DNA from: CANGYM01 sp044372405 | Lineage (GTDB): Bacteria > Pseudomonadota > Alphaproteobacteria > JAJTHO01 > CANGYM01 | Assembly (NCBI GenBank): GCA_044372405.1 | Contig: JBILRW010000021.1 | Coordinates: 1 to 21,942 of the forward strand | Direction: 5' to 3' | Length of the DNA stretch: 21,942 nucleotides | Shown here: positions 14,032 through 21,942 of the stretch, piece by piece | Layout: each line of letters starts with the position of its first letter | Numbering within the stretch: the stretch's first letter is position 1 | Program-made: the position numbers and the translations under genes | Notes under the pieces: generated by a model | What the model was told of the DNA's origin: nothing | What the model saw: the letters and a program-made list of their open reading frames with translations, nothing else | The model's database searches: none

Positions 14032-15591
14032 TCAATAAAACGACGCCCTGAGCAACAGCCGCCCATATTCCGTCTGGGGGGCGGCGAAAAAATCGGGGGC
14101 GGGCTGATATTCCATGGTTTTTCCATCTTTTAGGACCAAAATATCATGGGCCATGGATTGCACCACGCGCAAATCGTGGCTGATAAAAAGGTAACTCAGT
14201 CCCAACGATGTCTGCAATTGTTGCAAAAGAGAAACGATATGGCGGCGCGTTAAGCTGTCCAGGGCCGATGTGGGCTCATCCAAAATGATAATCTCAGGGT
14301 CCGTCATCAGGGCCCGGGCGATGGCCACACGTTGACGCTGTCCCCCCGAAAGCTGATGCGGCCAGGCATACAAATAGTCCGGCCCCAACTGAACCCGGGC
14401 CATCATGTCCAAGGCATCCTGTTCGGTTTTGTTCTTTCCGGCCTGAATCAGGGAAGCCGCCACTGTTTTTCGGGGATTGAGCGAGGCAAAAGGATCCTGA
14501 AACACAATCTGCACCCGGGGGCGTTGCTGCCGCAGGGCCTTGGGGGGTAACGTATCCCAACGCTGCTGCCCCACCCAGACCTGACCTGTTGACGGTAACG
14601 CCCGCAACAGGGAAAGCGCCAGCGTCGATTTTCCCGAACCACTTTCCCCCACCACGGCCAAGGTGTGACCCTTCTTCAGGGTTAAGGACACCTGATCCAC
14701 AAGGGGGGGGCCCAAACGCTTGCGCCAAAACGTCCCTGACACAGGCAACCGGACGGAAATATCTTCAGCACGCAGGGCAGGGGGGGCGTCTTTCAGCACA
14801 GGGGGCGGGACCAGATCCTGATACACCGATAACAACTGACGCGTATAATCCTGCTGGGGATTGGTAAAAAGGTTTTCGGTGGGTTGCTTTTCAATGATCT
14901 TGCCTTGGTACATGACACAGGTCACGTCCGCCATTTTTTTCACCAATGGCAAATCATGGCTGATAATCAGCAGCGCCATGGCATATTTTTTTTGCAGGGC
15001 TTTTAAAAGGTCCAAAACCTTTTGCTGGCTGTAGACATCCAGGGCCGTTGTGGGCTCATCCGCAATCAATAATCGGGGATGGTTCAGCAGAGCCATGGCA
15101 ATCACCACTCTCTGGCGTTGCCCTCCGGAAAGTTCGTGGGGATAGCGCGATAAAATCCGTGGCAACGCGTGCAAATCAACATCACGCAAAACATCCATGA
15201 TGCGGTTTTTTTTGCTTTCTAAAGAAAGATCTTCCCCGTGCAAATCAAGTGATTCTTTCATTTGTTTTCCAATGGGCTGAAGGGGATTTAACGCCGATTG
15301 CGGTTCCTGAAACACAAAACCAATGTCTCCCCCTCTGAGGACTCTCAATTTTTTTAAGGGTAGGGCTAAGAGATTTTTCCCCTCAAAAAGAACCTCTCCC
15401 CCATAAGGGGACGTAAGCCCATCATCCAATAAACGAAGGATCGAGCCCGCTGTTAAGGTTTTGCCTGAACCACTCTCCCCCACCAGGGCCACGGATTGAC
15501 CCGGAAAAACATCAAAATCCACCCCAAGGACCAAGGGGCGATCCAGCGTTACCGATAACCCGCGAACAGAAAGTAAGGGGGCCGCAGTCAT
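14032..15591 (-). CDS. yejF: ABC transporter ATPase with two nucleotide-binding domains (YejF/peptide type)
   Basis: A tandem ATPase of the dipeptide/oligopeptide family, which energises peptide uptake with separate permeases and a binding protein. Domain 1 has Walker A GESGSGKT (38-45), LSGGQRQR (about 152) and DEPTTALD. Domain 2 has GESGSGKST (about 315), LSGGQRQR (about 415) and ILDEPTSALD. Each domain ends with the short peptide-transporter tail. The length is 519 aa. The ATG at 15591 follows GAAAG with 7-nt spacing and lies 10 bp past the previous stop. No yejA, yejB or yejE gene is adjacent, so its membrane partners must be elsewhere in the genome. Confidence 0.9.
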   Translation of the reverse strand: MTAAPLLSVRGLSVTLDRPLVLGVDFDVFPGQSVALVGESGSGKTLTAGSILRLLDDGLTSPYGGEVLFEGKNLLALPLKKLRVLRGGDIGFVFQEPQSALNPLQPIGKQMKESLDLHGEDLSLESKKNRIMDVLRDVDLHALPRILSRYPHELSGGQRQRVVIAMALLNHPRLLIADEPTTALDVYSQQKVLDLLKALQKKYAMALLIISHDLPLVKKMADVTCVMYQGKIIEKQPTENLFTNPQQDYTRQLLSVYQDLVPPPVLKDAPPALRAEDISVRLPVSGTFWRKRLGPPLVDQVSLTLKKGHTLAVVGESGSGKSTLALSLLRALPSTGQVWVGQQRWDTLPPKALRQQRPRVQIVFQDPFASLNPRKTVAASLIQAGKNKTEQDALDMMARVQLGPDYLYAWPHQLSGGQRQRVAIARALMTDPEIIILDEPTSALDSLTRRHIVSLLQQLQTSLGLSYLFISHDLRVVQSMAHDILVLKDGKTMEYQPAPDFFAAPQTEYGRLLLRASFY

Positions 15592-15601
15592 GGAAAAACT
15601 T

Positions 15602-16669
15602 TCATGGCAAAACTTTAAACACCTTGCCTGCGTTGGGGGCATCCGGATCGGGCTCAAAAGAAACCGATAACGTGCGGCTTTTCCCCGTCACAAGATTCTG
15701 AAGGGCCTGAAAAAAATCCCGTCCCTGTACTTGAAACTCGGGGTTGGTTTTGACAAAACTCTCTTCTAAGGTCACCAGACGTTCTTTCACCAAAGGTACG
15801 GCCTCTGCCTCAGAAATCCCTGATTCTTTGGCAAAAGACTGCAACCATAATTTTATGCCGCCCAGATCTTTAAAAATGCTGGCGATCCCATCGGCCTTAA
15901 CAACGTCTGTGAACACAAAGGGCTGGGGGGAAACGGGATCCATCCCCTTACGAAGGGCCCCTATCGCCTCAGTCAGGCCCCGCAGCAACGCCCGATTGGA
16001 CACATCAAACACATCGGCCATGTACCAACGGTCGGTGTAAAGCCATTGATCGGTTGAGGGGATCTTTAAGGTAATGTCCACAGCCACACCCATTTGGGGA
16101 AGATTATTAAGAAGTAGCAAGGCAAAGTCATCGCCCTTCCCGCCCAAAGATGTTCTTAACGCCCGTTTAAACGCCTCTATCTGCGCCGGGGCAGCATCCC
16201 CCCCTAAAAACAAACTGGCGATCTCTAAACGGCCCCCGCGAAACTGCCCCTGTTCAATCCGTAAGCGTGACAACCGCACATCCCGCAGCCCCACCGTCAA
16301 TAAACCCTCTGATGTCGGACGAGAAAGGGAGATGTTGGTCATCACCGTAGATAAATCCCGGGCCACCGCGATTTTTTCGGCATAAAGAATGGTTTTGTTC
16401 TTGGCCTCTTTGTTTTGAATATCGGTGTAGACGTTTTTCAGGACGATGTTGCCCCCCTCAAACCCCAGCCGGTCATAGGTAACCTTACCCCCGGTGGTTT
16501 TCTCAAATTCATAAATCAGGCCCTGAACCACGGGATAGGCCGGATGCCACACTTTCTGAAGCTGCGTCACCACAAAAAACAAAGCCACCAAGGCCAAAAC
16601 GGCCAGCAATCCCAGAACGACCTTACGCGGCGTAATTTTTATTGTTTTAATGTTAATGTTTGACCCCAT
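15602..16669 (-). CDS. Membrane-anchored protein of unknown function
   Basis: I do not recognise this gene with confidence. The 355-residue product has a basic, short N-terminus, one membrane helix at about 17-36 (VVLGLLAVLALVALFFVV), and a long soluble domain that would face the periplasm. The early part (GGKVTYDRLGFEGGNIVLKN, then ISLSRP and VRLSRLRIEQGQ) has the alternating strand pattern of AsmA- or TamB-like lipid-transport proteins, but this is a resemblance, not an assignment. The ATG at 16669 lies inside the end of the ABC-2 permease gene (17-nt overlap), and the YejF-like gene follows after 10 bp. Co-translation with the permease suggests an envelope role. Confidence 0.75.
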   Translation of the reverse strand: MGSNINIKTIKITPRKVVLGLLAVLALVALFFVVTQLQKVWHPAYPVVQGLIYEFEKTTGGKVTYDRLGFEGGNIVLKNVYTDIQNKEAKNKTILYAEKIAVARDLSTVMTNISLSRPTSEGLLTVGLRDVRLSRLRIEQGQFRGGRLEIASLFLGGDAAPAQIEAFKRALRTSLGGKGDDFALLLLNNLPQMGVAVDITLKIPSTDQWLYTDRWYMADVFDVSNRALLRGLTEAIGALRKGMDPVSPQPFVFTDVVKADGIASIFKDLGGIKLWLQSFAKESGISEAEAVPLVKERLVTLEESFVKTNPEFQVQGRDFFQALQNLVTGKSRTLSVSFEPDPDAPNAGKVFKVLP

Positions 16670-17420
16670 AACCCCGTTTCCATCCTTCGTAACACAGACC
16701 CCATAGCAGAACCGTTACCCCCAAAACAACCCAAAACCCCACCTGCAAATTTCCATCATGATGCCCCGTCATGGCATACCGCATACCATCGATCATGTAA
16801 AAAATGGGATTAAAATCAACCAAAAAATGCCAGGCGGGATCCAGATTTTGCACCGAATAAAACGTTCCCGATAAAAACGATAACGGCGCCACGACAAAAT
16901 TAGTCACCGTGGCCACATGGTCAAATTTTTCGGCCCACATCCCCGTTAATACCCCCACCAATCCCAGGGCGATGCCGCCAAAAACCCCGTGAAACAGCAA
17001 CATTACCGGATGATGGATCGAAAGCGGAACGAAAAAGAGCATGGCCAGGGCGACACTGAACGCCACCAAAATCCCCCGTGTCATGGCAGAGGCCGCCATG
17101 GCCAACAAAAACCCGCCGGCCGTTATGGGGGCCAGCAAAATATCCACCAGGCACCCATTCATTTTGCTGATGATCAGGGACGACGACGAATTCGCAAAGG
17201 CATTTTGCAGCAGCGCCATCATCATCAAACCAGGGGCCAAAAATTCAGGAAAGCTGAGCGCTACCACGGTTGTTTGCTCCGAATGATGCAACGCCACCTG
17301 AAATACCGTTAAAAATAACAGCGTTGTCACCATGGGGGCCACCATGGTTTGCATCCAGACCTTAATAAAACGGTGCGTTTCTTTTTGGTATAAAATCCAA
17401 ACACCCAGGGCATTGGTCAT
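16653..17420 (-). CDS. ABC-2 type transporter permease
   Basis: Integral membrane subunit of an export-type ABC transporter (YadH/NodJ family). The 255-residue product has six hydrophobic segments, an N-terminal amphipathic stretch with KETHRFIKVWMQT, and the family segment APLSFLSGTFYSV followed by NPIFYMIDGMRYA. The frame is open to 17522, but the upstream part lies inside hemW. The ATG at 17420 has AAGGA with 5-nt spacing and gives the usual start. Its cognate ATPase is not adjacent: the YejF-like protein two genes downstream belongs to the importer class and is an unlikely partner. The substrate is unknown. Confidence 0.9.
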   Translation of the reverse strand: MTNALGVWILYQKETHRFIKVWMQTMVAPMVTTLLFLTVFQVALHHSEQTTVVALSFPEFLAPGLMMMALLQNAFANSSSSLIISKMNGCLVDILLAPITAGGFLLAMAASAMTRGILVAFSVALAMLFFVPLSIHHPVMLLFHGVFGGIALGLVGVLTGMWAEKFDHVATVTNFVVAPLSFLSGTFYSVQNLDPAWHFLVDFNPIFYMIDGMRYAMTGHHDGNLQVGFWVVLGVTVLLWGLCYEGWKRGYGVKH

Positions 17421-17454
17421 GGCATTCCTTAATTTTACCTTTTTGAGACGACAA

Positions 17455-18648
17455 TCATGACGCCTTCCCCGTAACTTGGCAAGCGGGAGGTTCTGAACTG
17501 AACAAATCCACCACCACCCCATCCAACCGCAACCGCCCTGCCGCTGTTAAAAATATAGTTTCCGGGCCCTGATCTATTAAGCCCTCAGCCTGCAAGCGGC
17601 GATGGGCTTCAAAATCAATATGCCCCTCCGTTTGCAACCTCTCAAAAACCGAACGCGGCATCCCTGTACGCAAACGCAGGCCCATGTACAGGCGTTCCAG
17701 GGCAATCTCGCGGGGGGTCAGCACCGTTGTTTCGGAAAGCCCCTGCCCTGCCTTCATCACCGCGTCCCGCCAGGCCTTTGGATTTTTCAGGGTTGCCAGG
17801 GCGTAGGTTTGCCCGTCATGATGCACACGCCCATGGGCCCCTGGGCCAATGCCCAGATAGCTGTTGTAATACCAATAATGAAGATTATGCCGGCACTCTT
17901 GGCCCGGGGCGGCAAAACTGGAAATTTCATACCCGCCCAGGCCTGCCCCTAAACAATACTCATGCGTTACATTAAATAAATCCGCAAGAATGCTGTTTTT
18001 TGGTAATTGATAATCACCTCGTTGAAACAGACGATAAAATCCCGTTTCCGGTTCAATGGTCAGTTGATACAGGGAAAGGTGGCGGGGGTTTAGGGATAAA
18101 GCCTCCCCCAATCGCTGCCGCCACAGTGGTACTGTGTGGCCTGGTAAGCCGTACATCAGATCAAAAGAATACCGATCAAACACCCCCGCCACGGCGTCCA
18201 CGGCCCGCCTGGCGGTTTGGGCGTCATGATCACGGCCCAGAAATGCCAACTCATCATCATCAAATGATTGAACACCCAGCGATATTCTGTTGATTCCCAA
18301 TGATTTATAGTTTTTTAATAAGGTTATGGATATATCGCGGGGGTTAGCCTCCAGCGTGATTTCCAGATCCTCATGTGAGGCATGAAAACCCTCATAAATC
18401 GTAGATAAAAGAGTCTCCAGAACAGACAGCGGCATTTGGGACGGCGTCCCGCCCCCGAAAAAAACGGTATCCAACCGATACCCGGAATAACCCTGGGCCA
18501 GGGTTTTTAATTCCTGGGTATAGGCCTGGGCCCACAGAGCGGCTTCCTCTGGCTGCCAGCCTACGGCGTAGCTGTTATAGTCGCAGTAGGGACATTTTTT
18601 CGCGCAAAACGGCCAGTGAATATACAGAGCCAGCGGCGGCAAAACCAC
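17455..18648 (-). CDS. hemW: Radical SAM haem chaperone HemW (coproporphyrinogen oxidase-like)
   Basis: HemW binds haem and a [4Fe-4S] cluster and is thought to deliver haem to membrane respiratory proteins. It is often misannotated as oxygen-independent coproporphyrinogen III oxidase. The 397-residue product has the radical-SAM triad C15, C19, C22 in PFCAKKCPYCDY, then FFGGGTPSQM, LEANPRD, NRISLGVQSFDD and DLMYGLPG. The C-terminal HemN-like domain is present (ERLYMGLRLRTG). The early motif lacks the extra fourth cysteine (CxxxCxxCxC) of genuine HemN, which supports HemW. The start is GTG at 18648, overlapping the leuC stop by one base (TAGTG). It has no clear ribosome binding site and is probably coupled to leuC. 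Confidence 0.93.
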   Translation of the reverse strand: MVLPPLALYIHWPFCAKKCPYCDYNSYAVGWQPEEAALWAQAYTQELKTLAQGYSGYRLDTVFFGGGTPSQMPLSVLETLLSTIYEGFHASHEDLEITLEANPRDISITLLKNYKSLGINRISLGVQSFDDDELAFLGRDHDAQTARRAVDAVAGVFDRYSFDLMYGLPGHTVPLWRQRLGEALSLNPRHLSLYQLTIEPETGFYRLFQRGDYQLPKNSILADLFNVTHEYCLGAGLGGYEISSFAAPGQECRHNLHYWYYNSYLGIGPGAHGRVHHDGQTYALATLKNPKAWRDAVMKAGQGLSETTVLTPREIALERLYMGLRLRTGMPRSVFERLQTEGHIDFEAHRRLQAEGLIDQGPETIFLTAAGRLRLDGVVVDLFSSEPPACQVTGKAS

Positions 18649-20048
18649 TATAACCAGCCCCGTACATCCGTTAAATGGCCGGTCAGGGCCGCGGAGGCCG
18701 CCATGATGGGGCTCATCAAGTGCGTGCGCCCTCCCCTGCCCTGGCGTCCCTCAAAATTTCGGTTGGATGTGGAGGCGCAGCGCTCCCCCGGGCTTAGTTT
18801 GTCTGCGTTCATGGCCAGGCACATGGAACAGCCGGGCTCGCGCCAGTCAAAACCCGCCGTTTTGAAAATCTCATCCAACCCTTCGGATTCAGCCTGCTCT
18901 CGCACCAGGCCCGATCCGGGAACGATCATGGCCCGCAAACCGGCCTTCACCTTTTTCCCCTGAACCAGGTGGGCCACGTCGCGCAAATCTTCGATTCGGG
19001 AATTGGTACAGGAACCAATAAAGACGGTATCAATCTCTATGTCGCTGAGAGCTTCACCGCCCTGCAGCCCCATATAGGCCAGCGTTCTTTCCAGGGACTG
19101 GCGGTGGGATTCATCCCGGGCCTGATCCAGCCTGGGCACGCGACCCGTAATGGGCAGGGCATCCTCCGGACTGGTCCCCCAGGTGACAAAGGGTTCCAGC
19201 GCCGATCCATCGATGGATACTTCCTGGTCAAACACCGCCCCCGCATCGGTTTTTAAGGTGCGCCAATAGGACACCGCCTGTTCCCATACCGCCCCTTTGG
19301 GGGCCAGGGAGCGCCCTTGCAAATAATCAAAAGTGACCTCATCCGGCGCAATCATACCGGCGCGGGCCCCGGCCTCAATGGACATATTACAAATGGTCAT
19401 GCGGCCCTCCATGGACAGCGATGTGATGCCCCCCCCCGCATATTCAATGACATAGCCCGTGCCGCCGGCAGTACCGATTTTGGCGATAATGGCCAGAATA
19501 ATGTCCTTGGGGCCGACACCGGCCTTTAAGGGGCCGGATACGGTCACGCGCATGGCTTTCGCCGGACGTTGAATCAAGGTTTGGGTGGCCAGAACGTGCT
19601 CAACCTCCGAAGTACCAATACCAAAGGCCAAGGACCCAAACGCCCCGTGGGTCGATGTATGGGAATCCCCACATACAATAGTCAGTCCCGGCAGGGTAAA
19701 GCCCTGCTCTGGCCCCACCACGTGAACAATCCCCTGACGCACATCATCCAGGGGATAATACGTCACGCCAAATTCACGACAATTTTTTTCCAGGGTATCC
19801 ACCTGCAGGCGAGATTCAGGATCCGCAATCCCCGCCGCCCGATTTTCCGTGGGCACATTATGATCCGCCACCGCCAGGGTCATATCGGGGCGACGCACAA
19901 CGCGCCCGGCTTGGCGCAGACCCTCAAAGGCCTGGGGGCTGGTCACTTCGTGAATCAAGTGGCGGTCAACATAGATTAAACACGCTTCGCCGCTGCGATC
20001 CACCAGGTGATCGTCCCAAATTTTTTGAAACAGGGTTTTGGCTGTCAT
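18648..20048 (-). CDS. leuC: 3-isopropylmalate dehydratase large subunit
   Basis: Together with LeuD it isomerises 2-isopropylmalate to 3-isopropylmalate in leucine synthesis. It is an aconitase-family protein of 466 aa, a full-length LeuC. The [4Fe-4S] ligands are C347 (GSCTNSR) and C407/C410 (PGCSMC), the same numbering as the E. coli enzyme. Other family segments are VADHNVPTENR, GDSHTSTHGAFG and TSNRNFEGRQGRGG. The first ATG (20048) gives the standard TAKTLFQKIWDDH start. leuD is not next to it; hemW overlaps its stop. A promoter and a leader inverted repeat lie just upstream. Confidence 0.97.
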   Translation of the reverse strand: MTAKTLFQKIWDDHLVDRSGEACLIYVDRHLIHEVTSPQAFEGLRQAGRVVRRPDMTLAVADHNVPTENRAAGIADPESRLQVDTLEKNCREFGVTYYPLDDVRQGIVHVVGPEQGFTLPGLTIVCGDSHTSTHGAFGSLAFGIGTSEVEHVLATQTLIQRPAKAMRVTVSGPLKAGVGPKDIILAIIAKIGTAGGTGYVIEYAGGGITSLSMEGRMTICNMSIEAGARAGMIAPDEVTFDYLQGRSLAPKGAVWEQAVSYWRTLKTDAGAVFDQEVSIDGSALEPFVTWGTSPEDALPITGRVPRLDQARDESHRQSLERTLAYMGLQGGEALSDIEIDTVFIGSCTNSRIEDLRDVAHLVQGKKVKAGLRAMIVPGSGLVREQAESEGLDEIFKTAGFDWREPGCSMCLAMNADKLSPGERCASTSNRNFEGRQGRGGRTHLMSPIMAASAALTGHLTDVRGWL

Positions 20049-20052
20049 GACG

Positions 20053-20086
20053 GTCTATCTCTCAAACATTTTTCTAAGGGATAGAC
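20053..20086 (-). promoter_or_regulatory. Inverted repeat in the leuC leader
   Basis: GTCTATC (20053-20059) and GATAGAC (20080-20086) form a perfect 7-bp inverted repeat separated by 20 nt. In the leuC transcript it would fold near the 5' end, and the arm close to the ATG overlaps the purine-rich stretch GAGAGATAG that would serve as ribosome binding site. It could also be an operator just downstream of the -10 box. No leader peptide rich in leucine codons is visible. Confidence 0.35.
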
Positions 20087-20114
20087 AGTATACAAAATAC
20101 CGCGCCCACTGCAA
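20087..20114 (-). promoter_or_regulatory. Likely sigma-70 promoter of the leuC operon
   Basis: Read on the minus strand: TTGCAG (20114-20109), a 16-bp spacer, and TATACT (20092-20087). The -10 box matches the consensus at 5/6, the -35 box at 3/6. Transcription would start near 20080, giving a leader of about 30 nt before the leuC ATG. Confidence 0.5.
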
Positions 20115-20174
20115 GGAATGGAAAATCCTAATTCCCCCCTTCCCACGCCCCCAATCTGCCCCTAAAGTAGGGAC

Positions 20175-21942
20175 ATGATTTTTGCGTATCCTTTTTTGTT
20201 GCTGGCGCTGTTGGGGCTGCCTTTGGCGTATCGCTGGATGCGGGCGTTACCGGGGGGGGAGGTCCTTGTGCCCTTTGCCGCCATGATGTTTCTGGGTCCA
20301 GCCCGGGGGCCTGTGCAAACCGTTAAAAAAATTCCGTTGTGGTTGATTTTGCTGCGTTTGACCTTACTGGCGTTGCTGATTTTGTGGGCGGCGGGTCCGC
20401 ACAGATCCGTGGAGGCTGAGGCCACCCCGCGCCCCACGCTCATCCTCATCGATACATCCTGGAGTGCCGATTTACCCGGGACACTTTCGGACATCACCAC
20501 CTTTTTTGATCGCCACCCCGATGCTGATGTTCAGGTTATGACCACGGATCAAGACACCCCCATTCCCATGACATCCGCGCGGTGGGGGGCCTATCAGCGC
20601 ACCATGACCCTGGCCCCCTATCAAGCCACGGATACGGCCAGCGTTTTGGAAAAAAGAACAGATCAACGGTCCATTATGTATTACGCCCCCATGCGTTATG
20701 GACCCCAGCAACAGGGGATTGTGAATGTATTGCGACAGCTCCCCCAATCCACCGTTGTGTTGCCGGCGCGGACCTCGTGCGCTGCTTTATCTGAGGTCAA
20801 GGAAACCCCGACAGGGCTGCAGGCCATTTTGAATAACCAATGCAAAACGCCGGTGCGGGGGGTTCTTTATGATGCCAGCACCCGTCAAAATCTGGCAGAG
20901 GCTACAACCATCGGCAATACGTTGGCCTTTCCCCCTGTGACCCAGAACGCCAGCGCGCGCGTGATTGCCCTGGAGGGGGAGGATCATTTTGCCGGACGTT
21001 GGCTGCTGCCGTCTTTGGGTTCAGGCGCGGTGGCGGTGGTGCATGCGGCATCCCGTCCCCAAGGCTTGCTGGAGGAAGCGACGTATATCACCAAGGCCCT
21101 GGAAACCTCGGGCCGTTCGGTTTTGTTGGGCCCCGTGGCGGCGTTTCAGGATAAAGAGATTGCCACGTGGATTTTGCCTGATGCGACAGCACTCGATGCC
21201 GAAACAGCGTCGGTGTTGCGGGATAAGGTTAACGCCGGCGCCCGCCTGATTCGCTTCTGGGGGCCGCGCCTGGATGCCTTGCCCCCGGATCAGCGGGATG
21301 ACTTATTCCCTGAAAACCCGCGTTTTCGGGCGCGTCAGCTGGGGACAACCCTGGCCTGGCAGGGGGCCCTGAAAAGTCAACCTTTACACCCTCCCCTGCG
21401 CGGAGACGGCGGGGATGTAATGTTGCTGCGACACATTTTACCAGAATCGGAAACAGCAACAACGCTGGCGCAGCTTTCGGATCAAACGCCGTGGATAACG
21501 GCGCAAGCCCTGGGCAAGGGCCAGATTGTTCTGATTCACACCGGTCTGATGCCGGAATGGGGGAATTTGGCGACATCCCGCACATTTGTGCCGCTGCTGG
21601 CTTCTCTGGCGGCGTTTTCAGGGGCCAGCGGGGGGGATTTTTCACCCCAAACCGCCGATTTGCCGTTATGGCAAAAACTACAGCCCGATGGTTCCCTGGA
21701 AAGGGACATGGGGGCAACCCTGCGTTTTAACAACGAAACCGCCCGCCCCACCGTGGATCATCCGGCGGGTTTTTATGGCAGCGAAGGGTCCTTAACCCCC
21801 CACAACATCGCGCCGTTTTTGGCCAAAGATCCCCCGACGGACAGTGTGCTTCGCCCAGGTGATCCGACGCTAACCGTGCGAAAAAGCCAGTCCATCGGCC
21901 TTTCGGGGGATTTGCGCCCGTGGGTTTTTGCCGGCATTGTGG
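20175..21942 (+). CDS. BatA-domain membrane protein (probably DUF4159 family), 3' end outside the window
   Basis: The frame from ATG 20175 stays open for 589 codons to the window edge without a stop, so this is a partial gene. It begins with a hydrophobic helix (FAYPFLLLALLGLPLAYRW), then a second helix at about 53-75 (PLWLILLRLTLLALLILWAA), the layout of the BatA/aerotolerance N-terminal domain. It continues with a von Willebrand-like strand (TLILIDTSWSAD, about 88-99) and a long soluble part. I recall alphaproteobacterial proteins of this layout carrying a C-terminal DUF4159 domain, but that part is not in view. The function in that family is unclear, perhaps linked to envelope stress or to MoxR/Bat-type systems. 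The ribosome binding site (GGGAC right before ATG) is poorly spaced. It diverges from leuC. Confidence 0.85.
   Translation, partial: MIFAYPFLLLALLGLPLAYRWMRALPGGEVLVPFAAMMFLGPARGPVQTVKKIPLWLILLRLTLLALLILWAAGPHRSVEAEATPRPTLILIDTSWSADLPGTLSDITTFFDRHPDADVQVMTTDQDTPIPMTSARWGAYQRTMTLAPYQATDTASVLEKRTDQRSIMYYAPMRYGPQQQGIVNVLRQLPQSTVVLPARTSCAALSEVKETPTGLQAILNNQCKTPVRGVLYDASTRQNLAEATTIGNTLAFPPVTQNASARVIALEGEDHFAGRWLLPSLGSGAVAVVHAASRPQGLLEEATYITKALETSGRSVLLGPVAAFQDKEIATWILPDATALDAETASVLRDKVNAGARLIRFWGPRLDALPPDQRDDLFPENPRFRARQLGTTLAWQGALKSQPLHPPLRGDGGDVMLLRHILPESETATTLAQLSDQTPWITAQALGKGQIVLIHTGLMPEWGNLATSRTFVPLLASLAAFSGASGGDFSPQTADLPLWQKLQPDGSLERDMGATLRFNNETARPTVDHPAGFYGSEGSLTPHNIAPFLAKDPPTDSVLRPGDPTLTVRKSQSIGLSGDLRPWVFAGIV

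Noticed and set aside
18648..18963. Plus-strand open frames inside leuC and hemW, including one of 115 aa
   Set aside because: They are shadows of the clearly conserved minus-strand genes, whose cluster cysteines and family motifs lie in the same DNA.
21229..21717. Minus-strand 162-aa open frame near the right edge
   Set aside because: The plus-strand frame from 20175 is open through the whole region and has family-like features. The antisense product is Pro/Ala/Arg-rich with no recognisable domain.

Overview
The window looks like alphaproteobacterial chromosome. The evidence is the style of the housekeeping genes (rpmB encoding L28, infA, tRNA-Trp), a cpoB-tilS pair, an argD-argF pair, a degenerate kinase with an HRA motif, and a partial BatA-domain membrane protein at the right edge. 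Intact leucine and arginine biosynthesis genes argue against an extremely reduced endosymbiont. A Rhodospirillales- or Holosporales-like lineage is my guess from protein flavour and cannot be proved from this window. Composition is moderate GC with many G and C homopolymer runs, and gene density is high. I see no insertion sequence, prophage, CRISPR array, rRNA or plasmid gene.

Layout. Positions 1-550 are mostly non-coding: a GC-rich hairpin, five tandem copies of a 12-bp unit, a TATAAT box and tRNA-Trp(CCA), then about 250 bp with no gene. A MoeB-rhodanese fusion (minus) diverges from rpmB plus an MsbA-type ABC exporter (plus). A four-gene leftward operon (8483 to 3826) follows: a membrane-anchored pseudokinase-like protein, a small membrane protein, galE and a membrane glycosyltransferase. 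The exporter and the glycosyltransferase converge with a 13-bp overlap. A 223-bp regulatory gap at 8484-8706 precedes a rightward run: infA, cpoB, tilS, argD, argF and a Sua5-type threonylcarbamoyl-AMP synthase. This run meets a leftward five-gene block that starts from a promoter near 20100: leuC, hemW, an ABC-2 permease, an anchored protein of unknown function and a two-domain YejF-like ATPase. The right edge holds the first 589 codons of a BatA-domain membrane protein that runs out of the window.

How the genes relate. Most are housekeeping: translation (tRNA-Trp, L28, IF-1, TilS, Sua5), amino-acid biosynthesis (LeuC, ArgD, ArgF), sulfur transfer or cofactor activation (MoeB-rhodanese) and radical-SAM/haem handling (HemW). 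The envelope theme is clear: the MsbA-like exporter, GalE with the polytopic glycosyltransferase, CpoB, the ABC-2 permease, YejF, and several anchored proteins of unknown function. The least understood unit is the pseudokinase / small membrane protein / galE / glycosyltransferase operon. The most curious DNA-level signal is a pair of short sequences from the tRNA-Trp/moeB region (the 12-bp tandem unit and a GTGCAC-centred 16-mer) that recur side by side in the infA upstream region.
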